DNA of 64,000 nt from Isoetes taiwanensis. Taxonomy: Eukaryota; Streptophyta; Lycopodiopsida; Isoetales; Isoetaceae. Made by a program: the position numbers and the translations under genes. The number at the start of each line of letters is the position of its first letter. Positions within the stretch are counted from its first letter, which is position 1. A model generated the notes under the pieces. The model was given only the letters and a program-made list of their open reading frames with translations, did no database searches and had not been told where the DNA came from. This document shows, one piece after another, positions 1 through 12,600 of the stretch. The stretch is taken from positions 1,823,474 to 1,887,473 of the forward strand of contig JAJEKV010000045.1 in the NCBI GenBank assembly GCA_021234155.1, read 5' to 3'.

Positions 1-944
1 CGGTGCAAAAGAGGCAAAGACGCATGCGAACCCTAATAACAAGTTCGTGAGGATGCGAGACGTGCAAAGGGACCTATCCAGCATGATTGTCAAGAATAGA
101 AATTAATGGACCAACAAAATATGGCAAAGTCAGCATGAGATTATGCACGAACTATTTGTGAAAATCCGAGAGAGAGCCAATGTGATGTGAAAAAATATTG
201 AGCAGTTGTAATATTGACACCAAGGAACTAAATGGAACGACGTAAAGCAAAAGGGACATATCTAAACTGACAAATGAGCTTAAAAGAATAATGAAGAAAC
301 TGATAGAATGGAACTTGTCTGATCAAAAGAAAGCAATGAAAACAATAGGACTAAAAGAAGCAACCCAATCCTGCTAGAGCAAAGATACGACTGAGGTGAC
401 TAAAATAATAAAGCTCTAAAGTAATAGTAAATCACGCGCAAAAACAAGTGGGAACATATGGAGCAATGGAGCAAATGGAACCAGAAGAAAAAATAAAAAA
501 ATGAAGCGAGTGAATCAAATGAGACGATGAAATAAAAAAATTTCATAGAGCAAATAGATCCAACTATATCACAAGCACAAACTCATGAAACCATGAACCA
601 AATGGCTTCATGAAATTCATAGAGCAAATGGGGTCCATCTATATCACAAGCACAAAATGCAAAAATATCATATTCGTAGGCAGAAAATGCAAGGATACAA
701 AGAAACATCCTAAGCTAATGTGGAAAATGCAAAGAAACAACTCTCAAAAAATGGCAAAAGATTTCATAGCACATGAATAAAAACTTTGATGGCATATGAT
801 AAACACGACAAAACATCCTAAAAAATCAAGCGACAAAAACAACCTAGAACAATCAAGGATTATAAATCATCACGATGAGTCATAACAATATAAAGTCTAT
901 TAGAGATTCAACCCTACGTAGGAGATGACGAAGGTTGCGAATAT
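1..944. other. A-rich sequence, no gene seen
   Basis: This stretch is purine-rich on the plus strand, with many aaaatgcaaa-type strings and no open frame of note. Short imperfect repetitions occur, such as the phrase 'catagagcaaat' at about 545 and 616. I see no conserved domain, RNA gene or element terminus. Confidence 0.5.
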
Positions 945-1360
945 ATACGCCATGAAATGGATAAATATGATTTATCAAACGGAACCTCCTTTGTAGGTTT
1001 GGAGACCATTATGCTATATGCTAACTAAGAAATGGATAAAAATATATGCTATGATAAAAATAAATCTTTGTGGGTTTTAAGGCAAGCAGACGCTATGAAA
1101 CGGAGAACATAAAACAAAGAGACCATATGCTATATGATATGAGATGGACAATGACATGCGCTATGAAATGGATAATATAAACCTCTGTAGGTTGAGTGCG
1201 ACAAGCATAGACGCTATGAACCGAAAAATCTAAAATCTAAAATCGATAAAGACAAATAAAGAGACCATATGTTATATGATTTGGGATGGATAAAAACATA
1301 TGCTATGAAATGGATAAGATAAACTTTTGTGGGATGAGTGAGACAAGCATAGACTATTTT
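945..1360. repeat. decayed tandem repeat, about 3 units
   Basis: The phrase gagaccatatgctatatga returns at about 1008, 1120 and 1260. Each time it is followed by variants of 'gctatgaaatggata', 'ctttgtaggtt' and 'acaagcatagacgctatga'. The spacing is uneven (about 110-140 bp) and the units have diverged by substitution and small indels. This is seen directly; whether it is an old satellite or part of a retroelement is not clear. Confidence 0.6.
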
Positions 1361-1591
1361 AATTGTACATTTGGAACTCCAGACTCCACTAGAAATGCAA
1401 AAAGTCTTAACAAAGCAGGCATGCAATACTATTGAAAAATTTTTAGCCTGATAAACTTTTATAAAGGTTATCCAGAATGTAATGTTGAACTGGGCGGCAT
1501 TGGAACCACCGGGCTGGACCTCCTCTGCTGCAGATTCAAATGACGATAAAAACAGTGATGGTGCAGATCCAGAAGACACCATAGCCCCGCC

Positions 1592-1664
1592 ATCGGATAA
1601 CCACAAAGGGGGATGATCAAACCTGTGCCCTGTTATCGGATAACCACAAAGGGGGATGATCAAA
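1592..1664. repeat. 30-bp direct repeat
   Basis: A 30-bp string beginning atcggataaccacaaagg occurs at 1592-1621 and again at 1635-1664, separated by 13 bp. The copies are identical. Confidence 0.85.
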
Positions 1665-1990
1665 TCACTGTTCACATGCAACCAATCGATCAATATAGAT
1701 AACAAATAGAAGAAGGAAACTGTAAAAGAGTTCCACGCTTATGCAACCAACCACAAAAGCAAGCGGCAGGATTCAGACTGATTGGGTTCTTGTGTAGCCA
1801 AACCATGACGCCTTTGGGTCCTGGCCATAGCCTCCATACATCTGCAAGGATCAAACTCTCTCAATACTTATCACATCACAATACTTATCTGCGGGGTGGC
1901 CTGGCCAAGCTCTCTGTCTAGGAAGCCAGCTAGAATTCGATAGCCGCACCCACATGGCCTTCTGCCTCAAAAATTCCAAGCTGTATGTTG

Positions 1991-2070
1991 AATAGAATAG
2001 AATAGAATAGAATAGAATAGAATAGAATAGAATAGAATAGAATAGAATAGAATAGAATAGAATAGAATAG
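1991..2070. repeat. (AATAG)16 microsatellite, tail of a minus-strand LINE
   Basis: Sixteen perfect AATAG units directly abut the 3' end of the LINE relic at 2071-5980. Read on the minus strand the element ends in (CTATT)n instead of poly(A). The related copy ending near 33735 has the same terminal phrase (attttatcatccatcgaagac versus attttttagcatccacggag) but an (AATTG)n tail. The array is therefore best read as the element's 3' tail and not as an independent microsatellite. Confidence 0.75.
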
Positions 2071-2591
2071 ATTTTTTAGCATCCACGGAGACCAACTGGC
2101 TTATGGGACCCAAACAAAAAGCGACAAAGCGTATTCTCGGCAGGGATTAAAAAACCTTACTTGAAGAGTTTTAGAGGGAAAAACCTTAGCGATAATAAGT
2201 ATCTTTGGCATCTTTGTACAATTGTATAGGGCAGTTCAATACCGTCAGGAGGACACAATTGAGTCCGTGCATCCATAACCTCACGGAGGTATGACCCCAA
2301 CAAACCTTGCGGCCGTATTCAATAACTCATGCAATGGTTGGCGGGGGCACTAATGTCGAACATACCGGCTCTCGGATATGGGCAAGCCCCATTTGAAGCC
2401 GGTCTGGAGGGCATGACATTTATCCTCAATGGCACAGGTGGCAACAACGGCAAAACCTTGCTCTCGTGCTTCCAGAGCCCAACGTCTGTCTCAATGCGGG
2501 CGATGTGCACCCATCGCGAATGGAAGCTATAAGTCTGCGCTTCTTCATGGGCAGCTGGGTGTACAAGTGCTAGTGTGGGCCTCTCGTGAGC

Positions 2592-4073
2592 CTAGGATTG
2601 ACTTCTTTGTTGATAGTGTGCCCGACAACATCGTCGAGCATCGCATCGAGCCTTGCGAAGGAAAGTAGCATCTAGATACGGCTTAAGTGCCTTGTGATCT
2701 TTCTTTGTCCTTACATGCCGCATCACGTTTTGCACATACACCCAGTGAGAATCAGCGAGAGCTTGCTTGTCCTTCCGCCGAGGCTTTTCGGGCATTGGAG
2801 ACCCATTGCCATGGCCAAAGCAAAGGTTAGACAGCGTGTATCACCCATAGCAACCACCATACGGAAGTAAATGATATGGCGTTCCAATGCGGCCGTAGAA
2901 GGGGGTAGAAAACACATCTCTGGGTAGGATCTGGTATGGAGCGTGGACTTTACCCCAAGGGCTTGTGCCAAGAAGGCTTTACACTTTTGCTCAAGGTCAT
3001 TCCAGGTGTTAAGGAATATCACTGGACCCCACACTTCTGCCCCATACAAAAGGACCGGCTCAACCAAGGCCCGAAACAAGTGTGACTGATGGCCCCCGGC
3101 GTACAACTCTGCCTTGTGGCTGTTGTTCTGCATGGCATATAATGCTTTCCAACCCGCAGCCTGATGGCAGCATCCCAATGGGTGGTAGTAGAGAACTCCA
3201 TCCCCAAGTACTTGTAGGTCGGAGCCACCTTTACATCTTGTCCCTGATAAGTAAATGAGGGAAGCCTTGGCTGACGGGATGATGAAACTAGCAGCACCCT
3301 AGTTTTGGCCAAGTTAACTCGCATGCCAGTGAATCGGCAAATAGTGTCAAGAGCATCCAAGTGACGTTGCATGTCCTCTGGAGTATAGGCCAGGAGGTTG
3401 ACATCGTCAGCATATATGAGTTGTCGGATTGTGTGATGCATGAGATGGGCGCCCGCACCTCCATGCTCAAAGAGCCAATCTTCCAGCTGGTCAATGTATA
3501 GGCCAACGAGTGTGGGGGAGAGGGGGCAACCTTGACGTACTCAATACTCGCGATTACGGCTGTCGGACGATGTGATGTCTGACTGAGCATGCCTCATTAT
3601 AGCCTATACTGCGCATTACGCAAGTCAAGGGGTCCCGGTTTGCCCTTGGTTTGTCCCATAACTTTGTCGAGGGCAGCTTTGTATCAAAAGCTTTTGCGAA
3701 ATCCACGAAACAACAGAGTACAAGTTTTATCAGTGATTCCTGCTATCCTCAATCAATGTCTTGAGTGAAGATATGATCAATGGTGGAATGCTTGGGCCAA
3801 AAACACTCCTGTCGAGAGCTTTGCACATCGCCTCCTCGCCCATATTCTCGCCCTCTTCTCAAGGATGCCATCCAGCGATTTTGCAAAGAAAGAGCTGACC
3901 ATAATAGATGCGATAGTTGGTAGGGCGGTGAGGGTCCCCGCCTTGTATATGGGCACAACTCTACTAGTGGTCCCTTTGTGGAGGGAAGCCTTCTTGCAAT
4001 GCTTTATTGAATAATGCCATGAGGGCGAGGCACCGGTGGAGGCCCGACCCATTTGAAGTTCAGTGCATGCCAT
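2592..4073 (-). pseudogene. LINE reverse transcriptase and C-terminal region, frame-broken
   Basis: RT palm motif YADDVNLLAY is at about 3400-3430. It is followed by the Q-x-HLD-x-L, VNLAKT and YKYLGMEF motifs (3019-3441), which match RT subdomains C to E. An N-terminal palm segment (KAFDT-type context) is visible near 3700. Downstream, the QALGVK...PEMCFLP..AALE segment (about 2780-3000) is the C-terminal region and shares its pattern with the RT relic at 50.8-52 kb. At least four frame changes separate these blocks. Function, when intact: target-primed reverse transcription. Confidence 0.75.
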
Positions 4074-4556
4074 CTAAATCTAGCGCCTTCCCATTAGCTA
4101 GACGTTATAGGCCCATGATGACATCCCCTCTGTGATGACCGAGCCATGCCTATCCGTGGAGGGGGGTGTCCGCCCCGGCGGGTCATAAAGGCATTTGCAA
4201 ATCTTTGTACCCATTGCTCCGAGGTGATGTTCCCGTGGGTAGGCACGTGCGGTCTTGCTCAAGACCCTTCTCGAATGTCTTGGAGTGCCGATCTAGGAGA
4301 CCAAACATCATTCTTGATGCTCTGCGAGGTATCTAGCTTTCTTCTTCTTGAGGAAGGGCGGTATTATTTGATGGCTATTGGGCGGGAGGTGGGATCGGTG
4401 ACCTTTGCGGAGTGTGCGTTTGAGCTCGACACTCATCATCGAACCATGGTTTGCGGGGGAAGATGGTAGCACCCGAGATTCACCATGGCGGCCTCTCCCA
4501 AAGCATCTCTCGCCAGCCTATCGAAGCGAGATGAGTGGGTTGAAGCGATTCTTTGT

Positions 4557-5400
4557 TCAAGTGTGGGGAATTCTGGCAGTCTGCCGGGTCATGCTCAGCG
4601 GTGGGCATAGGTCCCTGCGGTGCGTGAGTCCGAGTGCGGTTGGGGCACCGGGGTGTTGAAGGCGATAGATGCGCGGGGAGCTTGCCAATGGAGATGCACG
4701 AACAGGGGCTGGTGGTCCGAGTCCACTTCCTCGTCCTGAATGTATGTTCCAATGGAAAAATGGGTAACCAGTGCAGATCCTGTTCTTCTTATTGAGATAA
4801 TCCACCCACCTTTGGAGCCGCCCCTTGGTTCTCTGTCTACAAGTCACGGCCGGCCCGGAAGATGGCCATTGTGCCAACCCATTACAAATAACCAGATCAA
4901 AGATACTACCCAGCAACAACAACTGCCTGCCATAGCGCGAAATATGGTTGTCGTCTGATATCCGTGACAAAGCCACCTCTGCGGGGTTCAACTGCAAGAC
5001 GTCCTCTGCCAGGGGCTCAAATTTTGGGACACCTTTCGACTCTGTCGCGGGCATTAAAATTCGCCAAGCAACATAATCTTTCCCAACCTGTTTGTCCGGC
5101 CAGTATGTCATCATATAGGTCGACATAGGGCTCCAATCTATCCACATCGGAATGAGTGTTATAAAAGTTGCTCTCGACATGTGGAAAGTAGCATCTTTGC
5201 TATGAAGAGAATGCTACCCTTGTCATCTTTGCCGCACGCGCACCCACAAGTAGCGATTGTACCTGTCTATTTTGTGCAGCGAGACTGAGCAACCTCGCCA
5301 TGCCCTCGCTTGCATGTGCACTCATTGAATACCGAGAAATGCCATAGCACGGAAGTCCGGCGGTCACGTGCCTCGCATGTTCCCATGTTTCCATGAGGGA
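4557..5400 (-). pseudogene. LINE APE-like endonuclease domain, frame-broken
   Basis: On the minus strand one frame reads an endonuclease middle segment (SRISDDNHISRYGRQLL, about 4930-4980). A neighbouring frame reads VDSDHQPLFVHLHW near 4700-4740, which carries the conserved S-D-H catalytic triplet at the end of APE-type LINE endonucleases. The upstream part (5200-5394) contains METWEHARHVTAGLP and similar text in line with the start of the domain. This enzyme would nick target DNA for target-primed reverse transcription. Frameshifts and stops make the copy inactive. Confidence 0.65.
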
Positions 5401-5478
5401 AAATGAGATCCATATTGGTGCAATAGAGTTGAGATTCTCCCCTTTACGCCAAGGGCAGCCCCTTGATTCAAGATACCA

Positions 5479-5980
5479 TCAGGAGGCATAGTTCCTATTT
5501 GTTGGCATTTGATGTAGATGCTTTCGATGATGCATTCGGTTTGCGGGGAGGAAGCGGTAATGCGGCTGAGCAGCGATTCTGGGGCTTGATTGGGCGGCGG
5601 GGGCGGGGGAGGTGCGGCGAGAGGTATTGGTGGCGTGCGGCGGTGGCGGCGGCGGCGCGCATTGCATCGGTGACCTCGGCGCCGCCTAAAATCTGGCTTG
5701 CGACCGGACCGAACTGCGGCACCCCTCGGCGGCGGATGTCCACGACTTGAGCGGATTTTGCCGGCCGAGACTCTGTTGCATCGGAGTAAGATCGGGTTAT
5801 CTGAGTAGTCCCCTTCAATTGCATACTACGACGGGATTGCCTCACGCCACCTTGCGGCGATAAATGCGTTGAGCCCCAAGCGACACTGCTGCGGCGAAAT
5901 GCCATGCGAGATAGGATCTGATCCTGGATGCGCTTGGTGAGATCTTCTCCTGCCTCCTCCGAGAGTCCACGTACCACCAC
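5479..5980 (-). pseudogene. possible ORF1 remnant of the LINE
   Basis: A 161-residue minus-strand frame, GC-rich unlike its surroundings, lies immediately upstream of the endonuclease block and in the same orientation. It is rich in Arg, Ser, Ala and Pro and has no domain I recognise. Position and composition suggest the nucleic-acid-binding ORF1 of the element. There is no zinc knuckle. It could also be chance open frame in a GC-rich patch. Confidence 0.35.
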
Positions 5981-7200
5981 ATTATGACGTTGGCCCTAAA
6001 ACCCAGGAGTAAGCAAAGCGTAGGACGACTTAAGATACTTCTCTGTAGACTAAAAACAGAGTCAGTAAGTTATAGAATTGAAAGAAGTCATAGCACGGTG
6101 GCAACTATTCAAGCCAAATATTCGTGAGTAAATCGCTGCTCGTTGGAGCCCCCGACGCCAAACGACAAGGTCAGAATGTAAATCAATCCAAGCCTGCGCT
6201 AGTCATCCTGAGTGGGGTTAGAAAAAACCGGAATAAACAACACAGACCTCAACTCTGATGGAATGGTGCAACCGACAGAGTTAACAATAAAATAAGCCGA
6301 CCACAAAAGCTGCGAATAAAGATAGAAGGCCTTAAGATTATCTCGGCTATTCAAGCACCGACAGACAGAAAAAGCAAAAAATTAATCTATGCTATTCCTG
6401 CACCTACAGAGAAAGTGAAAGGAACCAGAACCTTGACTATCACCAACGAAAAAATACAGACCCAGAAAAATGCTTAACAATTCATCGAAATCATGAATAG
6501 AGACCACAATCATTGATTCAAATAATAAAACCTGGCCTGCATCAATCATTGCTTCAAATACAAAACCTGAGCTGCATCTATAAGAAACCTAGGAGAAAAC
6601 CGTGTTGATTATATAGCAAGATCCAAATGATAGCAATGGCTGAATTAAAGTCAGCAAAAAAGGCAAGGAAATCTGCAAGAAAGAAAAAACATTCAAATGG
6701 TAAATGATTGAAACCAAACTGCTAAGATAAACTTGTGGAGGCAAAAGAGAAAGAATGAAAAGGAGCTCAAGAGAAAGCCGATGACTAGAAAAGAAAAATA
6801 AAGCAGTATAAGTGGTAGAGGTGAGGAAAGGCATCCCCATCCAAGGAATGTTGGTTCTATTGCGATAGAACCGTGGCACTATATAAAATCTTGAAAAGCA
6901 ATGGGACAAGAAAATCCTCGACCGTTGAAATTTCCAGTCCAAAAACACTTTTCATACTGTTCATCAGTTGACTAAGTCGATCTACTCTAGACTTTTACAA
7001 AATCGGCCGTAATCATCAAAATGCTGAAGAAGAAGCTTCAAAATCTTGCTTTCAAGCATCAAAATTTACTCCCTACAGATACCAAAGAGCCAAAAAGTAT
7101 GGAAATTTATAAAGGGTAAGATCAAAATATATATGTATCGAGAAAGGTAAAATGCTCAATAAATTCATGTGTGAAATAGTGGGAAGAGTCCAGTCCCAAT
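5981..7200. other. AT-rich sequence, no gene seen
   Basis: A-rich on the plus strand. Short open frames lack any conserved motif, and no element terminus or RNA gene was found. Confidence 0.45.
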
Positions 7201-7800
7201 TCAAAAGCTCCAACAGCTTGTTTGCATTTTGCAAGTTGCCTTGAGGTGTACTAAGGTACCATATATCTTCGTAATGCCTATGTAATAGTAATATGACTCA
7301 TTGTAAAAAAGGAATTGCTCCTCTGTCATTTTCATACTGTTAATTTTCAAAAACCAGAATAGAGTGGACATCCTATATGTGACCCTGCAAAAGATCTCGT
7401 AGTGCCCATATTGCATTCTAAAAGCATCCTTATGGATGTCTTCCCCTTTGATTCTTATTTGATGATATCCATATTTTAGATCAATTTTAGAGAAGAACTT
7501 TGCTCCCTGGAGCTGGTTCATTAAGTCGTCTGCCCTTGGCAATACATACTTATTCTTTATCGTCTTCTTGCTGAGATGACGATAGCTGATGCACATTCTT
7601 AGACTTCCATCCTTTTTCTCCATGAAGAGACTGGTCGTTACAAAGATGATACGCTTAGCCAAATGAATCTGCGTTCTAACAACTCCTTCAATTGCTTCTT
7701 AAGTTCTGCTAGCTCCGTAATACTCATGATATAAGGAGCTTTGCTAATTGGCTTTGCATCTGGTGCAAGAGTGATTTCACACTCTTTTTCTACTTGCAGT
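7201..7800 (-). pseudogene. Ty3/gypsy reverse transcriptase relic
   Basis: On the minus strand the start of a Ty3/gypsy RT is readable in two frames. First comes [16 protein letters not shown]...[13 protein letters not shown] (about 7790-7660). Then, one frame away, come [31 protein letters not shown] and [15 protein letters not shown] (about 7650-7440). These are the standard subdomains 1-3 of gypsy RT. The expected V-M-P-F-G-L-T-N-A-P and YLDD blocks are missing, so the copy is both frameshifted and deleted. No LTR could be assigned. Confidence 0.85.
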
Positions 7801-9642
7801 CGGGGTCGATGGTTTCTTAACTGATATACTCCGCATTACCGAAACGATTTCTTGCATTTGAGTAAAAAGTGCTTGCCATTCGGTGCTATGATTGATATTT
7901 CAGGCTTATTGCAAATTGCTCTGCCTTGCCATAATTACCAGCCGAGGCTTAGAGTTAAGAGTCTTATGCTTAAAGATGTCTGCCATCTAGGCGGCGCAAA
8001 GTTATGGGTTAATGATTTATTTATATAAATTCTATGGCCACAAGGTTTTGTTGTCATGACATTTCCTTTGGTCACAAAAGATTATGCGAATAAATAATTA
8101 TACCTAATCTCTACTCTAAAAATTCTTCCGTTCTTGGTTATTACCCTCTTAAAATAGTGCCATCTTTGAGTTGATGTCATCTAATAAGTTGGCTGGACTT
8201 GTTAGAATGCTTCTCTGTTTTCGGTTGGATTATTCCTTATGATGATGTGGAGGTACTTGCCTTATACATGGTGAATGATTATCCTAATAACAAATCCTGC
8301 TTAGCAAAGTGATCAAGCTCATCAAGAGGTTCCAATAGATTGAATATCCATCAATAATTGTGTATAATTTTAGTTACTCTATACGCATTTCTTCCGATCG
8401 TTGCTTTGCTCAATTCTTGGGGCAATCTTTCCATAAAAGAAATCTACTCGAAAAACAAGATTGCGTATTAAACGGGAGCAAATCATCGAAATGAGAGCAA
8501 AAGGAATATTCCTTAAAGATTCCATTTTTTTTTTTTTTACAAAAAAGGGGGTAAAATGAGGTAAGTGAAAAGCCTTGATTGTAATGAACAATATGTACAT
8601 GTCAATGTATCTGCCCTTGTTATAATACTGTAATTATGTACTTTGTTCAAGCACCTGCAGAATGTAAGATGGTAATGCAAACAACTTAGATGTCTTGCAT
8701 ATTGGGATTGAGTTAATGCAAATAAAAGCATTATGATATGATAATAGTGAGTGTTGGGCAGAAATGTGTATGGCATTCAAATTCTACAGCTCCTGGCATT
8801 CTTTTTGGCCCATGAGCCAATCTACCTATTTTATTGCCCCTCTGCAAATGCGAGTTAGTACTTCTTTGGACCGACCTTTAAACTTAGCCAATGAACTCTA
8901 GATGGATGCAAAGTTTTTTTCAATAGAGGCAGAGAAATATGAGAATGTTCTCTCAAGGAATAATCAATCAATGTATAGATCAATCATCATGTAAATCATA
9001 CTCATCCAAGGGAAATCTATGATAAACAAAATATACCTAGTGTGTTTCTCACCGAGGTGCTAAAACGCACCTAACAAATAGTACAAATCCAATGACAGTG
9101 CAGACAAAAGGAGTTACATGTATTATTTCACATTCAAAGTCTCTAATTCGTTGCGAATTAACTTTCATACTTCGAATGCCTTGTCATTTGTTTTGTTTAA
9201 ACCAGTGTTAAATAACAGAAAATTCGTTGGCTCCACAAAAAATACCGTGTGCGCTCTTTTTTTATAGGGTATATCCATGGTATATTCGCGTTTTTGTAAT
9301 GTTGTGGTTTAAACACGCCGGTGGATGCCAAATAATTAAGTTGCCCCCTTGTGCTTGAATCGTGTAGCAAGTTTGAAAACATACTACCTAGATATGCTTC
9401 AGCTTTTATTTGTACATACTCCACGAACTTGCCAAATTGTTTCTTCATTCACAGCTCACGTATTACTTACTGTAAACCACGCTACAAGGAGGACAAAAAA
9501 TCGATAAAGCATCGAGAATATGGTGAATATGGATATGTACCTTTGGACCACATTTTGTGTCCATACAACAGCCTGCCCCGCTTTGAGGTACAAGCTGCAA
9601 AGCATTTGGTGTGTGTAGTATAATAATGATTAAAAAGGGAGT
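7801..9642. other. AT-rich intergenic sequence, no gene seen
   Basis: This stretch includes more decayed sequence possibly upstream in the gypsy relic (7800-8000) and short frames with no motif. A T13 tract lies near 8527. The last few hundred bases before 9643 are the 3' flank of the receptor kinase gene. Confidence 0.4.
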
Positions 9643-12600
9643 CTATAGTACAGATTTTACAACAGAAGAGGCATCAAGCAAAGGTTTGGTATCTTTGACA
9701 TCTTTAGCAGTGTGGTTGGGATCGGCCTCCTGGAGCATGTGGACAACTTCTCTCATGGAAGGCCGGCTAGGAGGCAAAATGCTTGTGCACTGCAAAGCAA
9801 TTTTGAGCACCAGCAGCATATCCTGTTGTTTGGACCCTGCTATTCTTGAATCCAATACTTTATAAACAGTCTCCTTGGTCTGTATCTGAGCACACACCCA
9901 CTTCACAATGTCCACCCCATCTCCGAATTCAGTTTCCACAGGCCTCTTTCCAGTCACAAGCTCCAAAAGCACCACCCCAAAACTATAAACATCACTCTTC
10001 TCATTCACTTTCATCCTGTGTGCATATTCTGTTCAAGTACACAACGAAACAAAACAAAAGCATCACATCACAAACAAGCCATCAAAAAATTGCTTAAACA
10101 AGCCATCAAAAAAATGCATTTATCTTCTTCTTTTTTTAAGTTGAGAATCAAGTACCTGGAGCAATGTAACCATGGGAGCCAGCAAGTGTGGATATGGAGT
10201 ATAGCATACTCGAAGATGAGGAAGAAGCCTCTAAAAGCCTTGCAAGGCCAAAGTCTGATAAGAGGGCATCATAGTTATCACTTAGCAAGATATTGTTGGA
10301 CTTGATATCTCTATGCAGGATTTGAGGGACACAGTCATGATGCAAGTAAGATAATCCATGCGCTGCACCAAGAGCAATCTTGTGCCTTGTTGCCCAATCC
10401 AGAGTGCCACCTTTAGTATTATGCAAGAGATCACCTAAGCTTCCATTTGGAATGTAGTCATAAACCAAAAGGTTGGTCTCTCCGTTTGAGCAGCAGCAGA
10501 GGAGCTTAACTATGTTCATATGCCTGATCCTGCCCAGAGTTTCTATTTCTGCCCTGAAACCAAAATCATGGTTACTTTCGCCTTTTGTGACAGACCAGAG
10601 TTTCTTGACTGCTACATAATGGCCACCTTTAACGGAAGCTTTATACACCTTGCCTGCTCCACCACTTCCAATCACGTTATCTTCATCCAAACTCTCTAAA
10701 ATATCATCCTCATGGAAGTTTATTTTCTGGAACGGAGTGAGCATCCAGGTGCCTTGTGGGTACTCCTCCTCCTTGGCAAATTTCCTGTACCTTCTGAAAA
10801 AACAAAAGGATCCAACTAAAGAAAGAATCACCGCTGTTGAGAGAACTGCTCCAGTAATCCAAGCCATCAAACCAGGCTTTCTTCTGGCATGATTCAAAGT
10901 CTCAGCAGAACAATGGAGTTGATCAGAGGCACAAAGCTTAGGATTTCCCACAACACTAAAATTGAAAGTAGTACTTGACCAGCTAGAAGGAAGACCTCCA
11001 GAAAGATCATTATAGGACAGATTGAAAACAAGGAAATATTGAAGATCAAACCTGCCAAATTCAGCTGGAATTTTGCCACTAAGCTGATTATCAGAAAGAT
11101 CGAGGAAGACGAGCTGTGCCATGTTTGCTAACGATGGCGGAATCTGACCAGACAATTGATTATGAGCAAAATCAAGATCAAGCATTCTGTTGAGCTGACC
11201 AAGTTGCGGAGGAATAGAACCCCCCAAAGAGTTGCTATTCAAATACAGCTTTTCCAGAGAAGAGCAGTTGCCAAGTTCAGGGGGGATACGACCAGAAAAA
11301 CTATTTTGAGATGCCAGAAACAAACCCAAGTTCTGAACCTGGCCAATCTGAGCAGGAAGAATACCAGAGAGCTTGTTATTGTAAACTCTGAGGGACTGCA
11401 AACTCTGAGCATTGCCAATATCAGAAGTAATACTTCCATCAAACAAATTGTTATGAATCTCAAGAATAGTCATGTTGGGAAGCCCCCAAATGCCCTTTGG
11501 CAAAGAACCCGTGAAGTTGTTATCAGATATTCGAACCCTGATCAGACTGCTGCAGCTGCCGTACGAATCAGGAATTGCACCTGTGAATTTGTTTGAAAAC
11601 AGTATCAATTTTTTCAGCTCTCCACCATTGCAGAGATTGGGAGGCACTTGGCCACTCAGTTCATTAGTAGAAACATCAAAAATCTCAAGAACACAATTGT
11701 CTCCCAGATGACCAGGAAGGCTTCCACTTAACTTGTTACTAAATAACGTCACATCATATAATCTAGTCAGATTTGCAAGGCCTGGAGGTATTTCTCCACT
11801 TAAACTATTGTTCCAAAGATGAATCAACCCCAGATTATGAAGCTTGGCAAGGCCAGGAGGAATATGCCCTGTTAAATAATTACTATTCAGATCAATATCT
11901 TCAAGGGACTTCAAATTTTCAATCTCATCAGGAATAGGTCCGGTTAGCAAGTTGCTATACAGTTCAAGCTGCCTAAGCTTAGGCAGATACATAAGCTCTG
12001 TAGGAATTGTTCCATTGAGCTCATTGTAAGTTAGTTCTAAGAAATCTAGCTGCTTCAAATCTCCAAGCCATGTAGGAATCGGACCAGTTAATCTGCAACC
12101 ACCACATTTCAGAGCCTGAAGATTTTTAAGCTTGCGTAGATTGGCGGGAAGGCCAGAGGTATAAGGATTATATGAGAGGGATAGATTTGTAAGCTTCATC
12201 AGATTCCCAAGCTCAGGAGGTATTTCTGTGAAGAGACTTGCCCAAACACTAAGGTACCATAGCTCAGAAAGTTTGCCAATAGCAGCAGGCAAAGGACCGC
12301 CCAAGTAGGTGTATTCTAAACTCAGATATTCAAGCTTGGAAAACATTGAAATGCTGTTTGGCAACGGACCCCAGAAATAATTCCAACTTAAATCTAGCAG
12401 TGTAAGATTTGTACAGGCTAGAGTCCAAGAGGGAACGTCTGATTGAAGAAATTGTCCCTCAGGATTAGAGTGTTCAGATTTGGAAGAGAACAAATAGAAG
12501 ACGTGATTGATCCAGATATATTTTTGCTTGATAAATCAACCACTGTTACTGAAGATTTGTCGTTGCACGTTACCCCTGTCCACTGACAAGGTGAAGAATC

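Larger units (their letters stand above)
2071..5980 (-). mobile_element. LINE (non-LTR retrotransposon) relic with pentanucleotide tail
   Basis: Read on the minus strand, the order is an ORF1-like GC-rich segment (about 5980-5479), an APE-type endonuclease (about 5400-4550), a reverse transcriptase (about 4070-3020), a C-terminal region (about 3000-2590), a short 3' UTR and a (CTATT)n tail at 2070-1991. All reading frames are interrupted, so the copy is dead. It differs from the L1-type LINEs elsewhere in the window: it has no zf-RVT finger, a microsatellite tail, and an RT of the form YADD..L....ED.Q.HLD.L...TG..VNL.KT. That pattern recalls RTE-like or algal LINEs, but the clade is not settled. 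The right end near 5980 is approximate. A second copy lies at about 33735-35650. Confidence 0.75.

Noticed and set aside
945-1664. CRISPR-like or satellite array
   Set aside because: Only three diverged units with uneven spacing plus one 30-bp repeat pair. Not a CRISPR array and too short to call a satellite.
4146-4659. Plus-strand open frames opposite the LINE
   Set aside because: Antisense shadows of the minus-strand endonuclease/RT region with no own motif.
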